Source: Peteryoungia desertarenae
GTDB lineage: Bacteria > Pseudomonadota > Alphaproteobacteria > Rhizobiales > Rhizobiaceae
Assembly (NCBI RefSeq): GCF_005860795.2
Contig: NZ_CP058350.1
Coordinates: 2,076,501-2,140,500, forward strand
Length of the DNA: 64,000 bases
Direction of reading: 5' to 3'
The notes under the pieces are model-generated. The model was not told the origin of the DNA. It was given only the letters and a program-made list of their open reading frames with translations, and searched no databases. Below, piece by piece: positions 52,187-61,135 of the stretch. Every line of letters starts with the position of its first letter. The first letter of the stretch is position 1. The position numbers and the translations under genes are program-made.

Positions 52187-52646
52187 GGTTCTCTCCAAAT
52201 GCATGGCTTTAAAACCGGGTGTTTTGCGAAGTGCACCGTCTATGCTGCGTTGCGGCATCGAATGCGGTTGGCTGGTGGTGCAAAGAAGGGTGCGGGACGG
52301 TCACAGACCGAAGATAGGGGGCATACGCGACGCCGCCTTGGCGCAGCGCACCATCCGTTCGGTATTGCGGGCGCTGACTTGCTCAAAGGCCGCAAAACTG
52401 CTGCGATTATAGGGATGGGTGCTGCGGCCAGCATCGACGGCGAGGCGCAAGGTTTCAAACTTGCAGTGTAGAGGTCGGGTGCGAAGGGTCACGATCAGCT
52501 TCCTTGTTGCGCAGACTTTCCTCCCCTTGTCTTCAAGGATATCGCACTGCAACATGGATTCGGCAAGCGTGCCGATTGCGGGACAGCCTTGCGCAAGGCG
52601 CATGGCTCATTTCATAAAGCGGTCACACTGCCGATTCTGTTGGCAA
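52187..52646. other. 460-base stretch without a supported gene
   Basis: One minus-strand open frame (52301-52603, about 85-100 residues) is present but has no ribosome site and no recognisable product. No repeat of the window's families is present. Probably the upstream control region of the 52-residue gene and the 3' flank of the UDG gene. Confidence 0.4.
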
Positions 52647-53534
52647 TCAGGCCGATGCCTGGCGCACTTTCGCCATGAAGGCCTGCAGATCCTGCCAGGC
52701 AAGCGCCTTGCTTGCCGGCGCGGTCAGCAGTTCCTGCGGATGAAGCGTCGCAAGGGCTTCGGTCCGGTAGGATGTGCTGCCGATCTCTCGCCACTGGCCA
52801 CGCAGCGCGTGAATTGTCCCGGTTTCACCCAGAAAGAAGCGAGCGGCGAAGTTTCCTAAAAGCAGCACATGGCGCGGCTCGGCGAGCGCGATCTGTCGTT
52901 CGATAAACGGTCGGCAAATGGCGGCTTCCGGGGCTGACGGCATGCGATCGCCCGGCGGTCGCCAGGGGATGATCGTTGAAATCAGCACATCGTTGCGAGA
53001 AAGGCCTATCGCAAACAGCATCCGGTCCAGCAGCAGCCCGGACCGACCGGAAAAGGCAAGCCCCTCACGGTCATCGTCAGCGCTCGGCATGGGGCCGATG
53101 ACCATGATCCCCGATTGCGGGTTGCCCTCGGCGAATATGGTGGAGCGGGCGCTGGCCTTCAGGTTGCAGCCGGAAAACCCGTCAAGGGCAAGCTTGAGTT
53201 CGGCAAGCGAGCGTGCGCTTTCTGCGGCAAATCGAGCCTCGGCGACGGCATTTTCGTCTGGAATGGCGGGCAGCGCTGCAGATGCTGGCGCTGGAGCTGG
53301 GGCGCGCGCTGGAGAACGACCGGCAGGGTCACTGTTGCGCGCAGCACCTCCAGTGGGTGCGGCTGCGGCCTGCGCCGGCTGCGATCTGGCCAGATGGCGG
53401 CTTGCCTTCTCGGCGGCGAAGGCCGCAATCCGGTCAATGGGCTCCTCTTCAACAAGCCAGTCCACCCCTGCATCCGCATGGAATGCAAGAAGCGCAGCCA
53501 GCTCTGCGGGCGTCATGTCACGGGCCTCGATCAT
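52647..53534 (-). CDS. Uracil-DNA glycosylase superfamily protein (family 4/5-like), iron-sulfur ligands incomplete
   Basis: 295 residues. The C-terminal two thirds follow the UDG-4/5 plan: FAEGNPQSGIMVIGPMPSADDDREGLAFSGRSGLLLDRML, IIPWRPPGDRMPS, HVLLLGNFAARFFLG, and TLHPQELL. Compared with family 4, the first Cys of CxxC is replaced (FSGCNLK keeps one), and VVKCRPP has become IPWRPP; AICRPF keeps another. So only two of the four cluster ligands remain, and the GEAPG loop is GPMPS. A proline/alanine-rich N-terminal linker precedes it. Base-excision activity is therefore uncertain. Confidence 0.75.
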   Translation of the reverse strand: MIEARDMTPAELAALLAFHADAGVDWLVEEEPIDRIAAFAAEKASRHLARSQPAQAAAAPTGGAARNSDPAGRSPARAPAPAPASAALPAIPDENAVAEARFAAESARSLAELKLALDGFSGCNLKASARSTIFAEGNPQSGIMVIGPMPSADDDREGLAFSGRSGLLLDRMLFAIGLSRNDVLISTIIPWRPPGDRMPSAPEAAICRPFIERQIALAEPRHVLLLGNFAARFFLGETGTIHALRGQWREIGSTSYRTEALATLHPQELLTAPASKALAWQDLQAFMAKVRQASA

Positions 53535-53612
53535 GTCCCTGTTCTAGTGCCTTTGAGGCGCAGATGGCAAATGGAAAGCGGTATACTCCAACAGGGCGAA
53601 GTACCCTGGAAT

Positions 53613-54908
53613 TCAGGGCGCCATCCACTGCTCGATATCGTCCCGCTCGCCGATCAGCGCCAGACCATGGGCAATCGACACAAGTTCGCCACCGGTCTCG
53701 ATGCGTGCGTGGTCGAAGCGGTCGGTGAAGAGGCGGCGGACGGCTGGCACAAAACTGGTGCCACCGGTCAGGAAGACCTTGTCTATGGCATCATGGCTGA
53801 CCTTTGCGGTTGCCATGCAATGTTCAAGGGCCTCTTCCATGCGGGTAAGGTCTTCGGCAATCCAGCTTTCGAAGTCTCTGCGCGTGACCGTCTTGTGACC
53901 GGCCTTGCCAAGTGGTGCGAAATGAAACTCTGCCTCTTCGGCACTCGACAGCGCCATTTTGGTGGCCGAGATCGCCTGATAGAGCGGATAGCCCTCGTCA
54001 TGATCGATCAGGTCGATGAAGAGCTCGAGTTTTTCCGGTTCTTCGGCCATGCGAACGAGCGATTTGAGGTCGGCAAACTCCTTCGTCGCCTTGAAGACCG
54101 AAAGCTGGTTCCAGCGGGAAAAGCTCAGATAGTAGTTGCTCGGCACACCCAGAAGCTTGCCGAAGCTCTTGAACTGGCTGCCTTTTCCAATCTCTGGTGC
54201 AACGAGTTGATCCACCAGGCGAGCGTCGAACTGATCGCCGGCAAGGCCGACACCCGAATGGCCGATCGGGGTTGCGGAAAGCTTGCCGCCTGCAGTTTCA
54301 AAACGGATGAGGGAAAAGTCCGTCGTGCCGCCGCCGAAGTCGGCGACGAGCACGGTGGCATCGGATGTCAGGTTCTGGGCGAAGTAGAAGGCTGCTGCCA
54401 CCGGTTCATAGACATAGTGGATTGATGGGAAACCAAGCCGTGTCAGTGCGGCGTTGTAGCGTTCGAGGGCGAGCGCCGGATCGGCGCTGGCGCCGGCGAA
54501 ATGGACAGGACGACCAACCACCAGCCGGGGGCTGTCCACCGGCCAGCCATCGCCGGCATAATGGGCCAGCCGGTTGAGGAAGACCTCCATCAGGTCCTCG
54601 AACTGAAAGCGCCGACCATGCACCAATGTCCCCTGAAACAGGCTTGAGGCGGCGAATGTCTTGATCGATTGCAGGAAACGGCAATCGCCCGGATTGTCAA
54701 TGAAGGTGCGGATTGCCGCCTGGCCAGCTTCGACCTTCAATGCGCCGGCTCCAAGCTTCTTATCCTTCAGGAACGAGAGTGCCGTGCGCATGCTGTCGCT
54801 CGTGCCGGCAATCGACTGGAAGGTCAGCGAGGCGGTCGAGGCGCGGTTCTCGGCCTGTGCGACAACGGTGTTGGTCGTGCCGAAATCGAGCCCGAGCGCG
54901 TGTGGCAT
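53613..54908 (-). CDS. Hsp70-family protein, YegD-like
   Basis: 431 residues: GLDFGTTNTVVAQAE (phosphate-1), VVGRPVHFAG, YEPVAAAFYFA, VLVADFGGGTTDFSLI (phosphate-2) and LTGGTSFVPAVRRLF, so an actin/Hsp70 ATPase. It lacks the substrate-binding and lid domains of DnaK, matching YegD-type short Hsp70 homologues. Role not established; not a DnaK replacement. It is followed by the UDG gene in the same direction. Confidence 0.85.
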   Translation of the reverse strand: MPHALGLDFGTTNTVVAQAENRASTASLTFQSIAGTSDSMRTALSFLKDKKLGAGALKVEAGQAAIRTFIDNPGDCRFLQSIKTFAASSLFQGTLVHGRRFQFEDLMEVFLNRLAHYAGDGWPVDSPRLVVGRPVHFAGASADPALALERYNAALTRLGFPSIHYVYEPVAAAFYFAQNLTSDATVLVADFGGGTTDFSLIRFETAGGKLSATPIGHSGVGLAGDQFDARLVDQLVAPEIGKGSQFKSFGKLLGVPSNYYLSFSRWNQLSVFKATKEFADLKSLVRMAEEPEKLELFIDLIDHDEGYPLYQAISATKMALSSAEEAEFHFAPLGKAGHKTVTRRDFESWIAEDLTRMEEALEHCMATAKVSHDAIDKVFLTGGTSFVPAVRRLFTDRFDHARIETGGELVSIAHGLALIGERDDIEQWMAP

Positions 54909-55119
54909 GGCCGCTTATCCTTCAAATCCTGAAACTGATGTGGAACGGGCATGGCCCGAACGGGCGCAGGGGAGCGCCGTGCGCAAAAGAGCGCGCCTGA
55001 TGCCACAGCTTGTGCCCGGAGGCAAGGACAGGGGAAGAAAGCCGACGGGTCTCATGAACGACATGCGTCGAAGGCTGGAGTCGTGCAAGCGGGTTTGGGT
55101 CTGCCCTTGGACGGGATTG

Positions 55120-55341
55120 TCAGACGTCGGTGTAATAGCGGTTGACGAGGCTGGTATCGATCAGCGCGTCGGGATCGTCAGGACCTGCAATGGTTGGCAG
55201 CAATTGGCCGATGATGAAGCCGTTGGCCACCCGCTTGCCCGGGCTGGTAACAGCGGAAACCAGTGTTGCCGCAAGAGCAGCGCGGTCACGCTCCATGCGT
55301 GCAGGATTGATTTTCCGGTCGTCATGTCCGGTTTGGGGCAT
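55120..55341 (-). CDS. Small conserved-looking hypothetical protein (73 residues)
   Basis: MPQTGHDDRKINPARMERDR then a hydrophobic-alternating core (AALAATLVSAVTSPGKRVANGFIIGQLLPTIAGP) and a C-terminal ALIDTSLVNRYYTD. GCGAG precedes ATG 55341. Could be a small soluble or peripheral membrane protein; not recognised. Confidence 0.5.
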   Translation of the reverse strand: MPQTGHDDRKINPARMERDRAALAATLVSAVTSPGKRVANGFIIGQLLPTIAGPDDPDALIDTSLVNRYYTDV

Positions 55342-55445
55342 GGGATTTCTCGCCGCTGAAAGCAATTGTAAAACAGCTACAGCGGCGAGATTGACAAATG
55401 GTTTAACCGGCAGGTTTCATTTTAGCTATCGCGTATAAAAAGCCT

Positions 55446-56231
55446 TCAGATCGATTTCGCCGCACCGCCGTCGACGTGCAGCATGGTGCCTGTGACATAG
55501 CTGGCCGGAGCCGAGCAGAGGAAGGCGGCAGCGGCCGCAAATTCCTCGACCTTGCCAAGGCGACCGGCAGGAATGGCGCTGACGGAGGCTGCGCGCACTT
55601 CCCCGATTGTCTTTCCCTGCTTTTTGGCGTTTGCGCCATCCAGTTCATCGATCCGGTCCGTATGGATGCGACCCGGCAAAAGCATGTTGGCGGTCACGCC
55701 ATAGCTCGCCACTTCCCCGGCCAATGTCTTGTTCCATCCGACAAGGGCGCTACGCAGCGTGTTGGACAGGGCGAGGTTAGGGATGGGTTCGAATACGCCA
55801 GAGGAAGCAACCGTCAGGATGCGACCGAAACCCTGCGTCTTCATCAGTGGCACCAGGGCATTGGTCAGCGTTATGACGCGCACAACCATCGACTGGAAGA
55901 AATTGTAGAGCTTTTCAGCATCCATATCTTCAACAGTACCGGGCGTCGGGCCACCGGTATTGTTGACCAGAATATCGATGCCGCCCAGCTTGTCGTGTAC
56001 GGCATGCAGCATCTGGTCGACAAAATGGGCATCGGCGAGGTCGGCGACCACGTAATCGGCCTTTCCTCCAGCCGCCCTGATCGCCTCGACATTGGCCTTC
56101 AGACGCTCTTCGGTGCGCCCGCAGATCAGCACATGACAACCCTCTGCCGCCAAAGCATTGGCTATCCCCAGCCCAAGGCCGCGCGAGGCCGCCAGCACAA
56201 GTGCGCGTTTTCCCGAAATGCCGAGATCCAT
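55446..56231 (-). CDS. SDR-family oxidoreductase
   Basis: 261 residues. Rossmann-fold short-chain dehydrogenase/reductase: cofactor motif RALVLAASRGLGLGIANAL, NNTGGP at the adenine side, the active-site Ser (VASSGVFEPIPNLALSN) with Asn and a distal LVGWNKTLAGEV that usually holds Lys; the canonical YxxxK is atypical here (LSNTLRSALVGWNK), so the catalytic Tyr may be displaced. Resembles the 3-oxoacyl-ACP reductase-like branch. Substrate unknown. Confidence 0.85.
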   Translation of the reverse strand: MDLGISGKRALVLAASRGLGLGIANALAAEGCHVLICGRTEERLKANVEAIRAAGGKADYVVADLADAHFVDQMLHAVHDKLGGIDILVNNTGGPTPGTVEDMDAEKLYNFFQSMVVRVITLTNALVPLMKTQGFGRILTVASSGVFEPIPNLALSNTLRSALVGWNKTLAGEVASYGVTANMLLPGRIHTDRIDELDGANAKKQGKTIGEVRAASVSAIPAGRLGKVEEFAAAAAFLCSAPASYVTGTMLHVDGGAAKSI

Positions 56232-56549
56232 GAGTGCAATCCTTCCCTGAATGAATGGTTTTGCAGCAAACTAGCAGCGGGCCGGGAACGGGGGAAGGGT
56301 AGATCGGTTTCTGTTTTTGATCAGATCCTGTATTCGGCTGACACCCAATCAGTCCGCTGCAGTCCAAGAAAATCGCCATCAGCATGCATCAAGCATCGTC
56401 CATTGACCCTTACGTTCACGTAAGATATTCTTCTGCTTCACACCGCCCTTTGGGAATTTGCGGCCTTGCGCGTCGCGCTGCGGCTCGACAATCCGGTTGG
56501 GTTTTGTCAAGGAGGAGGGCGGATGGGAACGCCTGATGAGGAAAAAACG

Positions 56550-58214
56550 ATGAGCACGGATATGGAACTGCCGGAACGCGAAAGCATGGAATTCGACGTC
56601 GTGATCGTGGGCGCAGGGCCCGCAGGTCTCTCGGCAGCGATCCGGCTGAAACAGGTCAATCCGGATCTGACCGTTGTTGTGCTCGAAAAGGGTGCCGAAG
56701 TCGGCGCCCATATCCTCTCCGGTGCCGTGGTTGATCCCATCGGCATCGACCGGCTGATCCCCGGCTGGCGCGAAGAGGCCGATCATCCCTTCAAGACGCC
56801 GGTCACTGACGACCAGTTCCTGTTCTTAGGTCCTGCCGGCTCGGTACGCCTGCCGAACGCCCTGATGCCGCCACTGATGAACAATCACGGCAATTACATC
56901 GTCTCGCTCGGCAATGTCTGTCGCTGGCTCGGCGCCCATGCGGAAGCGCTCGGTGTCGAGATCTATCCGGGCTTTGCCGCCTCTGAAGTGCTCTACAATG
57001 ACGAGGGCGCGGTCATCGGCGTTGCGACCGGCGACATGGGCATCGAGAAGAATGGTGAGCCGGGCCCGAACTACACGCGTGGCATGGAACTGCTCGGCAA
57101 ATATGTGCTGATCTCGGAAGGCGTGCGCGGTTCCCTCGCCAAGCAGCTGATCGCCAAGTTCGATCTCGCCCGCGACAGCGACGTGCAGAAATTCGGAATC
57201 GGCTTGAAGGAGCTCTGGCAGGTCAAGCCCGAGCACCACAGACCGGGTCTCGTGCAGCATTCCTTCGGCTGGCCGCTTGGCATGAAGACCGGCGGCGGCT
57301 CCTTCCTCTACCATCTCGAAGACAATATGGTCGCCGTCGGCTTTGTCGTGCACCTCAACTACAAGAACCCCTATCTCTACCCCTTCGAGGAATTCCAGCG
57401 TTTCAAGACGCATCCGGCCATTGCCCAGACCTTTGAGGGCGGCAAGCGTCTCTCCTATGGCGCCCGCGCGATCACCGAAGGCGGCTACCAGTCGGTGCCG
57501 AAACTCTCCTTTCCCGGCGGTGCGCTGATCGGCTGTTCCGCCGGCATGGTCAACGTTCCCCGCATCAAGGGCAGCCACAATGCCGTGCTGTCAGGCATGC
57601 TGGCGGCTGAAAAGATTGCCGATGCGATTGCCGCAGGCCGCGCCAATGACGAGCCGATCGAGATCGAGAACACATGGCGTTCGACCAATATCGGCAAGGA
57701 CTTGAAGCGGGTCAGGAACGTCAAGCCGCTCTGGTCGAAGTTCGGCACGGCGATTGGCGTTGGTCTCGGAGGCATCGACATGTGGATGAACCAGCTTCTC
57801 GGCTTCTCCCTGTTCGGCACGCTGAAGCATGGCAAGACCGATGCGGAATCGCTCGAGCCGGCGGACAAGCACAAGCCGATTGCCTATCCCAAGCCGGATG
57901 GTGTTCTGACCTTCGACCGTCTCTCCTCGGTGTTTCTCTCCAACACCAACCATGAGGAGGACCAGCCGGTTCACCTGAAGGTCAAGGACATGGCGCTGCA
58001 AAAGGCGTCCGAGCTTGGCGTCTATGCCGGCCCCTCGACGCGCTACTGTCCGGCAGGCGTCTATGAATGGGTGGAGAAGGAGGGCGAGCAGACCTTCGTC
58101 ATCAACGCCCAGAACTGTGTCCACTGCAAGACCTGCGATATCAAGGACCCGAACCAGAACATCAACTGGGTGCCGCCACAAGGCGGCGAAGGACCTGTCT
58201 ATCCGAACATGTGA
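56550..58214 (+). CDS. etfD: Electron-transfer flavoprotein-ubiquinone oxidoreductase
   Basis: 554 residues. FAD-binding motif DVVIVGAGPAGLSAAIRL, ETF-QO body, and a C-terminal [4Fe-4S] ferredoxin part with CPAGVYEWVEKEGEQTFVINAQNC and HCKTCDIKDPNQNINW. It passes electrons from ETF to ubiquinone on the inner membrane during fatty-acid and amino-acid oxidation. The start ATG 56550 follows GAGGA. Its final segment (from nt ~58060) recurs as a diverged fragment at 60375-60528, and a 28-base piece recurs at 58260-58287. Confidence 0.95.
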   Translation: MSTDMELPERESMEFDVVIVGAGPAGLSAAIRLKQVNPDLTVVVLEKGAEVGAHILSGAVVDPIGIDRLIPGWREEADHPFKTPVTDDQFLFLGPAGSVRLPNALMPPLMNNHGNYIVSLGNVCRWLGAHAEALGVEIYPGFAASEVLYNDEGAVIGVATGDMGIEKNGEPGPNYTRGMELLGKYVLISEGVRGSLAKQLIAKFDLARDSDVQKFGIGLKELWQVKPEHHRPGLVQHSFGWPLGMKTGGGSFLYHLEDNMVAVGFVVHLNYKNPYLYPFEEFQRFKTHPAIAQTFEGGKRLSYGARAITEGGYQSVPKLSFPGGALIGCSAGMVNVPRIKGSHNAVLSGMLAAEKIADAIAAGRANDEPIEIENTWRSTNIGKDLKRVRNVKPLWSKFGTAIGVGLGGIDMWMNQLLGFSLFGTLKHGKTDAESLEPADKHKPIAYPKPDGVLTFDRLSSVFLSNTNHEEDQPVHLKVKDMALQKASELGVYAGPSTRYCPAGVYEWVEKEGEQTFVINAQNCVHCKTCDIKDPNQNINWVPPQGGEGPVYPNM

Positions 58215-58259
58215 GTGTTTGGGAGGCAGGCCCGCACGGACCGCCGGCAAGGAATTGTT

Positions 58260-58287
58260 GGCGAGGCACCTGTCTATCCGAACATGT
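58260..58287 (+). repeat. Short copy of the etfD 3' end
   Basis: GGCGAGGCACCTGTCTATCC followed by GAACATGT repeats the last codons of etfD (58185-58212) with only a few changes, 46 bases after the etfD stop. It shares the 16-base core GTCTATCCGAACATGT with the copy at 60511-60526. Confidence 0.8.
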
Positions 58288-58300
58288 TATCGGCTGGGCG

Positions 58301-59527
58301 TTAGTCCAGTTCACGAATGCGGCGTGCGAGGAATTCGCGCTCCGCATCAAGTCGGGCCAGCGCCAATGCTTGTTGATAGGCACTTCGCGCGCCATCCGCA
58401 TCGCCAAGTTGACGCAGGAAATCGGCGCGCGCCGCATGCGCGAGGTGATGTGTAGAGAGCCCATGCGCTTCCATCAGCTGATTAACCAGCGTCAACCCGG
58501 CCGCTGGACCTTCGACCATCGCCACGGCGACGGCGCGATTGAGCGCAACCACGGGTGAGGGCGTCGCCTGAAGAAGCAGATCGTAAAGCCGGACGATCCG
58601 GCGCCAGTCGGTCGTTTCGCTGGTTGCCGCCGTTGAATGAAGACCCGCAATCGCCGCCTGAAGCGTATATGCACCAGCCTCCCCACCGGCCATGGCGCGG
58701 TCGAGAAGGACACAGGCCTCTGCAATAAGATCCTGTTTCCAAAGGCTACGATCCTGATCCGCCAGAAGAATGAGATCGCCGCCGGATGTGCGCCGGGCCG
58801 GGGCACGGGCATGCTGAAACAGCAACAGGGCTGCAAGCCCCAGTACCTCCGCTTCGGGCAGGAGCTCGATCAAAAGCCTGTTCAGGCGGATGGCTTCCTC
58901 GGCCAGATCCAGTCGCATCAGGTCCGGTCCCGCCGATGCGGCATAGCCCTCGTTGAACACGAGGTAGATCACGTGCAGGACGGTGGAGAGCCGCATCGCA
59001 AGCGTCGACGAGGGCGGGACTTCATAGGCCAGCTCCAGATCCCTGATGCGCTTTTTGGCGCGGACAATGCGCTGGGCGATGGTGGGGGCTGAAACGAGGA
59101 AGGCCCGGGCGATCTCCTCGGTCTTCAGTCCGCACACTTCCCGCAATGCCAGGGCGATCTGGGCATCCGGCGGAAGTGCTGGATGGCAGCAGATGAAGAT
59201 CAGCCGAAGCTCGTCATCGCTGAGGAGATCAGGTTCGCTTTCCATCCTCTCTTCCCCGTCTCCATAGAGACTTTCCGTAACATCCCCAGTCAGTTCGCCG
59301 AAACGTTTGTCGCGACGCAGCCGGTCGATCACGCGAAACCGGCCCGTTGACACAAGCCAGCTCACGGGATTGCGGGGCACACCTTGCTTTGTCCATTGCC
59401 GCGCCGCCTCAAGAAAGGCGTCTTGCATCGCCTCTTCGGCCAGATCAAAACTGCCCAGCAGGCGGATGAGGCTGGCCAGCACCTTGCGCGAGTGCTGGCG
59501 ATAGAGCTGGTCCAGCATTTCGACCAT
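58301..59527 (-). CDS. ECF42-type RNA polymerase sigma factor with C-terminal extension
   Basis: 408 residues. N-terminal sigma region 2 (LASLIRLLGSFDLAEEAMQDAFLEAARQW... WLVSTGRFRVIDRLRRDKR) and region 4 (LREVCGLKTEEIARAFLVSAPTIAQRIVRAKKRIR), then a ~200-residue TPR-like C-terminal domain (NRAVAVAMVEGPAAGL... GDADGARSAYQQALAL). This layout plus an adjacent DGPF/YCII gene is the hallmark of the ECF42 group, which has no anti-sigma factor. It starts two bases after the YCII stop. Confidence 0.9.
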   Translation of the reverse strand: MVEMLDQLYRQHSRKVLASLIRLLGSFDLAEEAMQDAFLEAARQWTKQGVPRNPVSWLVSTGRFRVIDRLRRDKRFGELTGDVTESLYGDGEERMESEPDLLSDDELRLIFICCHPALPPDAQIALALREVCGLKTEEIARAFLVSAPTIAQRIVRAKKRIRDLELAYEVPPSSTLAMRLSTVLHVIYLVFNEGYAASAGPDLMRLDLAEEAIRLNRLLIELLPEAEVLGLAALLLFQHARAPARRTSGGDLILLADQDRSLWKQDLIAEACVLLDRAMAGGEAGAYTLQAAIAGLHSTAATSETTDWRRIVRLYDLLLQATPSPVVALNRAVAVAMVEGPAAGLTLVNQLMEAHGLSTHHLAHAARADFLRQLGDADGARSAYQQALALARLDAEREFLARRIRELD

Positions 59528-59529
59528 GA

Positions 59530-59913
59530 TCAGTCCGCTGCGGTTGTTTGCGAGGCTACCAGCGCTTCCAGATCGAAGATCGGTCGCACCTCTATGCCGC
59601 CATAGCGCCCGACCGGCACGGCGCTTGCCAGCCGGATCGCATCATTGAGGTCACGGGCCTCGACAACGATAAAGCCACCCAGATGCTCGCGGGTTTCACA
59701 GAACGGGCCATCGGTGATCGAGATCTCGCCATTTCCATGTCGGATCGAAACGGCAGTTTCCGGCCCGAGCAAGGGCTCCGCCGCGATAAAGTGACCCTGG
59801 TCCTTCAGCAGAGTGTCGTAGGCGAGCGAATCTCGGTCCAGCTTGTCCTTTTCGTCCTGAGGTATGGAGGCGAAGACCCCGTCGGGCAGCCAGACTTGGA
59901 GGAGATACTTCAT
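59530..59913 (-). CDS. YCII/DGPF-domain protein, ECF42 partner
   Basis: 127 residues starting MKYLLQVWLPDGVFASIPQD with the diagnostic ITDGPFCETREHLGGFIVVEA (DGPF) and ending at a stop followed by TC then the sigma start. AAAGGAA precedes ATG 59913. DGPF proteins are usually co-encoded with ECF42 factors and are likely regulated by them; the fold is a YCII-like ferredoxin-like barrel of unknown biochemistry. Confidence 0.88.
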   Translation of the reverse strand: MKYLLQVWLPDGVFASIPQDEKDKLDRDSLAYDTLLKDQGHFIAAEPLLGPETAVSIRHGNGEISITDGPFCETREHLGGFIVVEARDLNDAIRLASAVPVGRYGGIEVRPIFDLEALVASQTTAAD

Positions 59914-60084
59914 GAACAGGTTCCTTTGTCGGTTGATGACGGGCTGGTCGAATGGCGCAAACGCATTTCGACAACAAACGAAGCGACAGCAAAACTTTTT
60001 TTGAAGGGTCCGGTTTCTGTCAGTCGATTCCGGGGAGGGACATTCGACCAAAGTCATCGAAGGCAAATCGCAAGGGCGATGACG

Positions 60085-60360
60085 ATGGACCCGCGTATGG
60101 CGTTCTGGATACAAATGACGAAGCTACCGCACTGGAAGAACGAGGACGAATACTACGCTGCCTTTAGCGGTTGGGATGCGGTCGGTGGGATCAGGGTTCT
60201 GGTCGCAATGGTGCTTCTGATTTCGATCGGCTGTTGGGGAGCTTTGGCGAGCCTCGCACGACCAGCGGATTGTTTGGCGGAAGGCCGACTTGGCCCAAAA
60301 GTCGCTGCGGAGGATGATGCCCACCGCGTGCTGGTGACGGAACTCAGCGATGGTCGCTGA
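60085..60360 (+). CDS. Possible small membrane protein (91 residues)
   Basis: MDPRMAFWIQMTKLPHWKNE opening, one hydrophobic segment (GGIRVLVAMVLLISIGCWGALA) and a polar tail. AAGGG lies about nine bases upstream. The longer plus-strand frame to 59548 is only the antisense of the YCII gene. It lies in the interval between the two etfD 3' copies. No family recognised, and a chance frame is possible. Confidence 0.35.
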   Translation: MDPRMAFWIQMTKLPHWKNEDEYYAAFSGWDAVGGIRVLVAMVLLISIGCWGALASLARPADCLAEGRLGPKVAAEDDAHRVLVTELSDGR

Positions 60361-60374
60361 CTTTCGTCGGACAC

Positions 60375-60528
60375 TTACGAGTGGGTAGAGAAGGAGGGCA
60401 AACAGACGTTCATCCTCAACACCCAGAACTGGGTCCACTGCAAGACCTGTGATATCAAGGACCCGAACCTGACCATCAACTGGGTGCCGCTCCAAGGTGT
60501 TCAGGGGTCGGTCTATCCGAACATGTGA
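60375..60528 (+). pseudogene. Diverged duplicate of etfD C-terminal fragment
   Basis: Reads TYEWVEKEGKQTFILNTQNW, then HCKTCDIKDPN, then INWVPLQGVQGSVYPNM and a stop, matching the last ~50 codons of etfD (58062-58214) at roughly 75-85 percent identity by eye. A cluster cysteine is changed to Trp (QNCVHC to QNWVHC). No start codon or upstream part of the gene is present. It lies directly before the YdeI-like gene. Confidence 0.85.
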
Positions 60529-60535
60529 GGGCAAG

Positions 60536-61135
60536 GTGGCAGGCGCAGGAGACAAGTCCTTTGCGGAAGTGACGGCCCTGAGCCGTGCCGAATGGTCCGA
60601 ATGGTTGCGGGATCATCATGCAACCAGTGAAAGCGTCTGGCTGGTGTACCGCAAGCAGTCGAAAGGGGGCCAGCTGACGGTGGACGAGGCCGTGGAAGAG
60701 GCGCTTTGCTGGGGCTGGATCGACAGCCTGCCACGCAAACGCGACGATGACTTCACGATGCTGCTGTTTTCGCCGCGCCGGGCCAATTCAAACTGGTCGG
60801 CGGTCAACAAGGCGCGGGTGGAGCGTGCGATCAGCAGCGGGCGTATGCAGCCTCAGGGCCTTGCCGTGATCAATGAAGCCAAGGCCAATGGCCGCTGGCA
60901 GGCCCTCGACGATGTCGAGGCGCTGGTGATCCCGGCGGATCTCGGGGACGCGCTCGATGCCTTGCCGCCGGCACGGATCAATTTCGAAGCTTTTCCAAAG
61001 TCGGCACGCCGCGGAATTCTGGAATGGATCCTCAATGCTCGGACGGTAGAGACGCGGGCGAAACGCATTGCAGAAACCGCAAAGCTCGCCGCCGACAATA
61101 TCCGCGCCAACCAATGGAAGGGCGGTCGTGGCTGA
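60536..61135 (+). CDS. YdeI/OmpD-associated-like protein (DUF1801-related)
   Basis: 199 residues beginning at GTG 60536: KSFAEVTALSRAEWSEWLRD, SESVWLVYRKQSKGGQLTVDEAVEEALCWGWIDSLPRK and AFPKSARRGILEWILNARTVETRAKRI. These are the N- and C-terminal boxes of the YdeI family, linked to envelope stress or antimicrobial-peptide tolerance. It directly follows the etfD fragment and overlaps the GNAT gene by eight bases. Confidence 0.82.
   Translation: MAGAGDKSFAEVTALSRAEWSEWLRDHHATSESVWLVYRKQSKGGQLTVDEAVEEALCWGWIDSLPRKRDDDFTMLLFSPRRANSNWSAVNKARVERAISSGRMQPQGLAVINEAKANGRWQALDDVEALVIPADLGDALDALPPARINFEAFPKSARRGILEWILNARTVETRAKRIAETAKLAADNIRANQWKGGRG

Noticed and set aside
52301..52603. Minus-strand frame upstream of the 52-residue gene
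   Set aside because: No ribosome site or domain; composition ambiguous.
59548..60078. Long plus-strand frame antisense to the YCII gene
   Set aside because: Shadow of the DGPF protein; only its last part (from 60085) has a separate start and is listed as a low-confidence small gene.
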